Shown piece by piece: positions 6,767-7,706 of a stretch of DNA of 7,706 nt. Below the pieces are notes generated by a model. It did not search any database, was not told where the DNA came from, and saw only the letters and a program-made list of their open reading frames with translations. Positions within the stretch are counted from its first letter, which is position 1. Each line of letters opens with the position of its first letter. The position numbers and the translations under genes are program-made. Origin of the DNA: Pseudomonadota bacterium (lineage in GTDB: Bacteria; Pseudomonadota; Alphaproteobacteria; Rhizobiales; Devosiaceae); contig JAEZHZ010000294.1 in assembly GCA_023436745.1 (NCBI GenBank), forward strand, positions 1 to 7,706, given 5' to 3'.

Positions 6767-6782
6767 TGTCGGAACTCCGACA
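6767..6782. promoter_or_regulatory. Perfect 16-base palindromic operator-like site in the divergent region
   Basis: TGTCGGAACTCCGACA consists of two perfect seven-base arms (TGTCGGA and TCCGACA) around a two-base centre. The short centre makes an RNA hairpin poor and a dimeric protein-binding site more likely. It lies 90 bases before ruvC and 55 bases before the short ORF that precedes the diguanylate cyclase gene, so it could serve either direction. An A-run borders its left side. I do not recognise the regulator. Confidence 0.45.
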
Positions 6783-6836
6783 AGAACCCATTCAGCCCGC
6801 ATGCCCACAGTGGCCGCGGGAATGCAGGGAATCATC

Positions 6837-6917
6837 ATGACCAGAACTCGCGGAGGGCCGCCGCGCCATGCGGCGCGGCCGGATTTGGCGTTCGCACCCG
6901 GGAGAGCCCGGACATGA
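6837..6917 (+). CDS. Candidate 26-residue upstream ORF coupled to the diguanylate cyclase gene
   Basis: An ATG at 6837 opens a frame of 26 codons ending in TGA at 6915-6917, which overlaps the ATG of the next gene as ATGA. It is preceded by AGGGA with a six-base gap, a better SD than that of the main gene. The predicted peptide begins MTRTRGGPPR and is rich in Arg, Pro, Gly and Ala, with no membrane segment or known motif. Its middle encodes the strong hairpin at 6860-6879. Translation of this ORF could open that hairpin and feed ribosomes to the cyclase start. Against it: the G+C-rich frame is open upstream as a shadow of ruvC, so openness alone proves nothing. Confidence 0.35.
   Translation: MTRTRGGPPRHAARPDLAFAPGRART
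6860..6879 (+). other. Strong G+C hairpin in the leader of the diguanylate cyclase gene
   Basis: GCCGCGCCATGCGGCGCGGC folds into an eight-base-pair perfect stem with an ATGC loop. No T-run follows on either strand, so it is not a standard terminator. It lies 21 bases before the GGAG of the cyclase gene and inside the candidate upstream ORF. A ribosome on that ORF would have to melt it. The role as a translation-control element is inference. Confidence 0.45.
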
Positions 6918-7687
6918 AGAACCAAAGAGCCATCCTTGCATGGCGAGGCGGAAAGAGCGTTATCCGCTGGACGGTTTTCGGCACCGCCGCCTGCGTGCTG
7001 GTATCGGTGACCTTCAACGCGGTCTTCTTCGAGGATATGGGCACCGAGGCGCTGCACCGGGCGATCGTGAGCGCCATGGTGCTGCCGATCCTGCTCGGCG
7101 CCCCGTTGTTCTTCTACCTCAGCCTGCGGCTCAGGGGTCTTGCCATCACCAACCGACGGCTGGGCCTCGTCGCGCGTACCGACAGCCTCACCGCCTGCCT
7201 CAACCGCGGCGCGTTCGCCTCCAAGGTAACGGAGACGCTCGAGGCCCGGGGCACCGGCGCGCTGCTGATGATCGACGCTGACAACTTCAAGACCATCAAC
7301 GACCTCTACGGCCACGAGGCTGGCGACGAGGCGCTGACGATCATCGCACGCTCGATTCGCGCCGTTGTACGCCCCGGCGACCTCGTCGGCCGAATGGGTG
7401 GCGAGGAGTTCGCCGTGTTCCTGCCGGGCGTCGACCAGACGACCGCCGAAGCCGTCGCCGAACGCATCCGCCGCTCGGTGAACCTGGCGATCTTCACCCC
7501 GGACGGGCGTCAGCGTACGCTGTCGGTCAGCATCGGGGGTGTTGCCTTTGATCGACCGGCGACCTTCTCGGAACTGTTCCGCATCGCCGACCAGCGTCTT
7601 TATGGCGCCAAGCAGTCCGGGCGCAATTGCTCGGCGGTGGTCCACGTCGCTGACCACCCCTTCGTCGAGCTTCGACAGATCGCCTGA
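6914..7687 (+). CDS. Membrane-anchored GGDEF (GGEEF) diguanylate cyclase, two membrane helices
   Basis: The protein probably makes cyclic di-GMP from two GTP at the inner membrane. It has 257 residues. Two membrane helices at about 17-39 and 49-71 frame a periplasmic loop of only about ten residues, so there is no real sensor domain. A short linker leads to the GGDEF domain (about 85-245), beginning with the typical RTDSLTACLNRGAF. Active-site elements are intact: metal ligand Asp121 in IDADNFK, Asn129/Asp130 with LYGHEAGDEAL, and the signature GGEEF at 162-166. Arg153-Pro-Gly-Asp156, five residues before the signature, is an RxxD inhibitory site, so product feedback is expected. No EAL domain follows. 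The ATG has GGAG nine bases upstream and overlaps the end of a candidate 26-codon ORF. It is divergent from ruvC. Which process it serves is unknown. Confidence 0.93.
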   Translation: MKNQRAILAWRGGKSVIRWTVFGTAACVLVSVTFNAVFFEDMGTEALHRAIVSAMVLPILLGAPLFFYLSLRLRGLAITNRRLGLVARTDSLTACLNRGAFASKVTETLEARGTGALLMIDADNFKTINDLYGHEAGDEALTIIARSIRAVVRPGDLVGRMGGEEFAVFLPGVDQTTAEAVAERIRRSVNLAIFTPDGRQRTLSVSIGGVAFDRPATFSELFRIADQRLYGAKQSGRNCSAVVHVADHPFVELRQIA

Positions 7688-7706
7688 CGAAAACACCGCG
7701 CCTCCC

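Noticed and set aside
6772..6787. GAAC-N8-GAAC as a LexA box
   Set aside because: Both half-sites are perfect but the spacer is eight bases, whereas the alphaproteobacterial LexA site needs seven; part of it is already explained by the 16-base palindrome.
6678..6791. An N-terminal extension of RuvC by 38 residues
   Set aside because: The added residues are unlike any RuvC, and the region contains regulatory-looking repeats. The ATG at 6677 gives the standard length and N-terminus.
6207..6917. The full 236-codon plus-strand frame across ruvC
   Set aside because: Most of it lies opposite ruvC and looks like a shadow. Only the last 26 codons have an independent SD and start, and those are reported separately.
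6674..7696. A 340-codon open frame on the minus strand opposite the diguanylate cyclase gene
   Set aside because: The plus strand has an intact GGEEF domain with all motifs. The antisense product shows no domain and arises from G+C-rich codon shadowing.

Overview
This window looks like a conserved housekeeping stretch of an alphaproteobacterial chromosome, most likely from the Hyphomicrobiales (Rhizobiales). I place it there from three things: the gene order, the high G+C with matching codon use, and the wording of RuvA, TolR and TolA (for example TolR with a Gly-run and Arg-run before its membrane anchor, and TolA with a Pro/Glu-rich spacer). A Devosia-like lineage would fit, but that is inference from memory and not a search result. 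I see no transposon, integrase, CRISPR array, tRNA or rRNA. The window therefore appears to be core genome and not an accessory island.

Layout. One long block reads leftward on the minus strand: ruvC (6677-6171), ruvA (6174-5557), ruvB (5560-4523), a Nudix hydrolase (4526-4002), ybgC (3992-3597), tolQ (3418-2708), tolR (2706-2260), tolA (2250-1081) and tolB (1019 to the left edge, cut off before its C-terminus). Pal would be expected just beyond the left edge. To the right, a 236-base divergent region holds a perfect 16-base palindrome, a LexA-like half-degenerate box and a 26-codon upstream ORF. That ORF overlaps the start of a rightward gene for a two-helix membrane protein with a GGEEF diguanylate cyclase domain (6914-7687).

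How the genes work together. RuvC, RuvA and RuvB form the Holliday-junction resolvasome. Their genes, and then the Nudix gene, are joined by three successive four-base stop/start overlaps (ATGA, GTGA, GTGA), each with a good Shine-Dalgarno sequence, so the four are probably one translationally coupled unit. YbgC, TolQ, TolR, TolA and TolB (and presumably Pal) form the envelope-constriction system. A 178-base gap before tolQ, with a CtrA-like TTAA-N7-TTGA site, suggests that tolQRAB also has its own, perhaps cell-cycle-linked, promoter.

I did not find a clearly new biological system. The best second-look items are the short ORF coupled to the diguanylate cyclase gene, the palindrome and LexA-like box in the divergent region, the Nudix gene embedded between ruvB and ybgC, the possible CtrA site before tolQ, the hairpin before tolB, and the Tat-like signal peptide of TolB.
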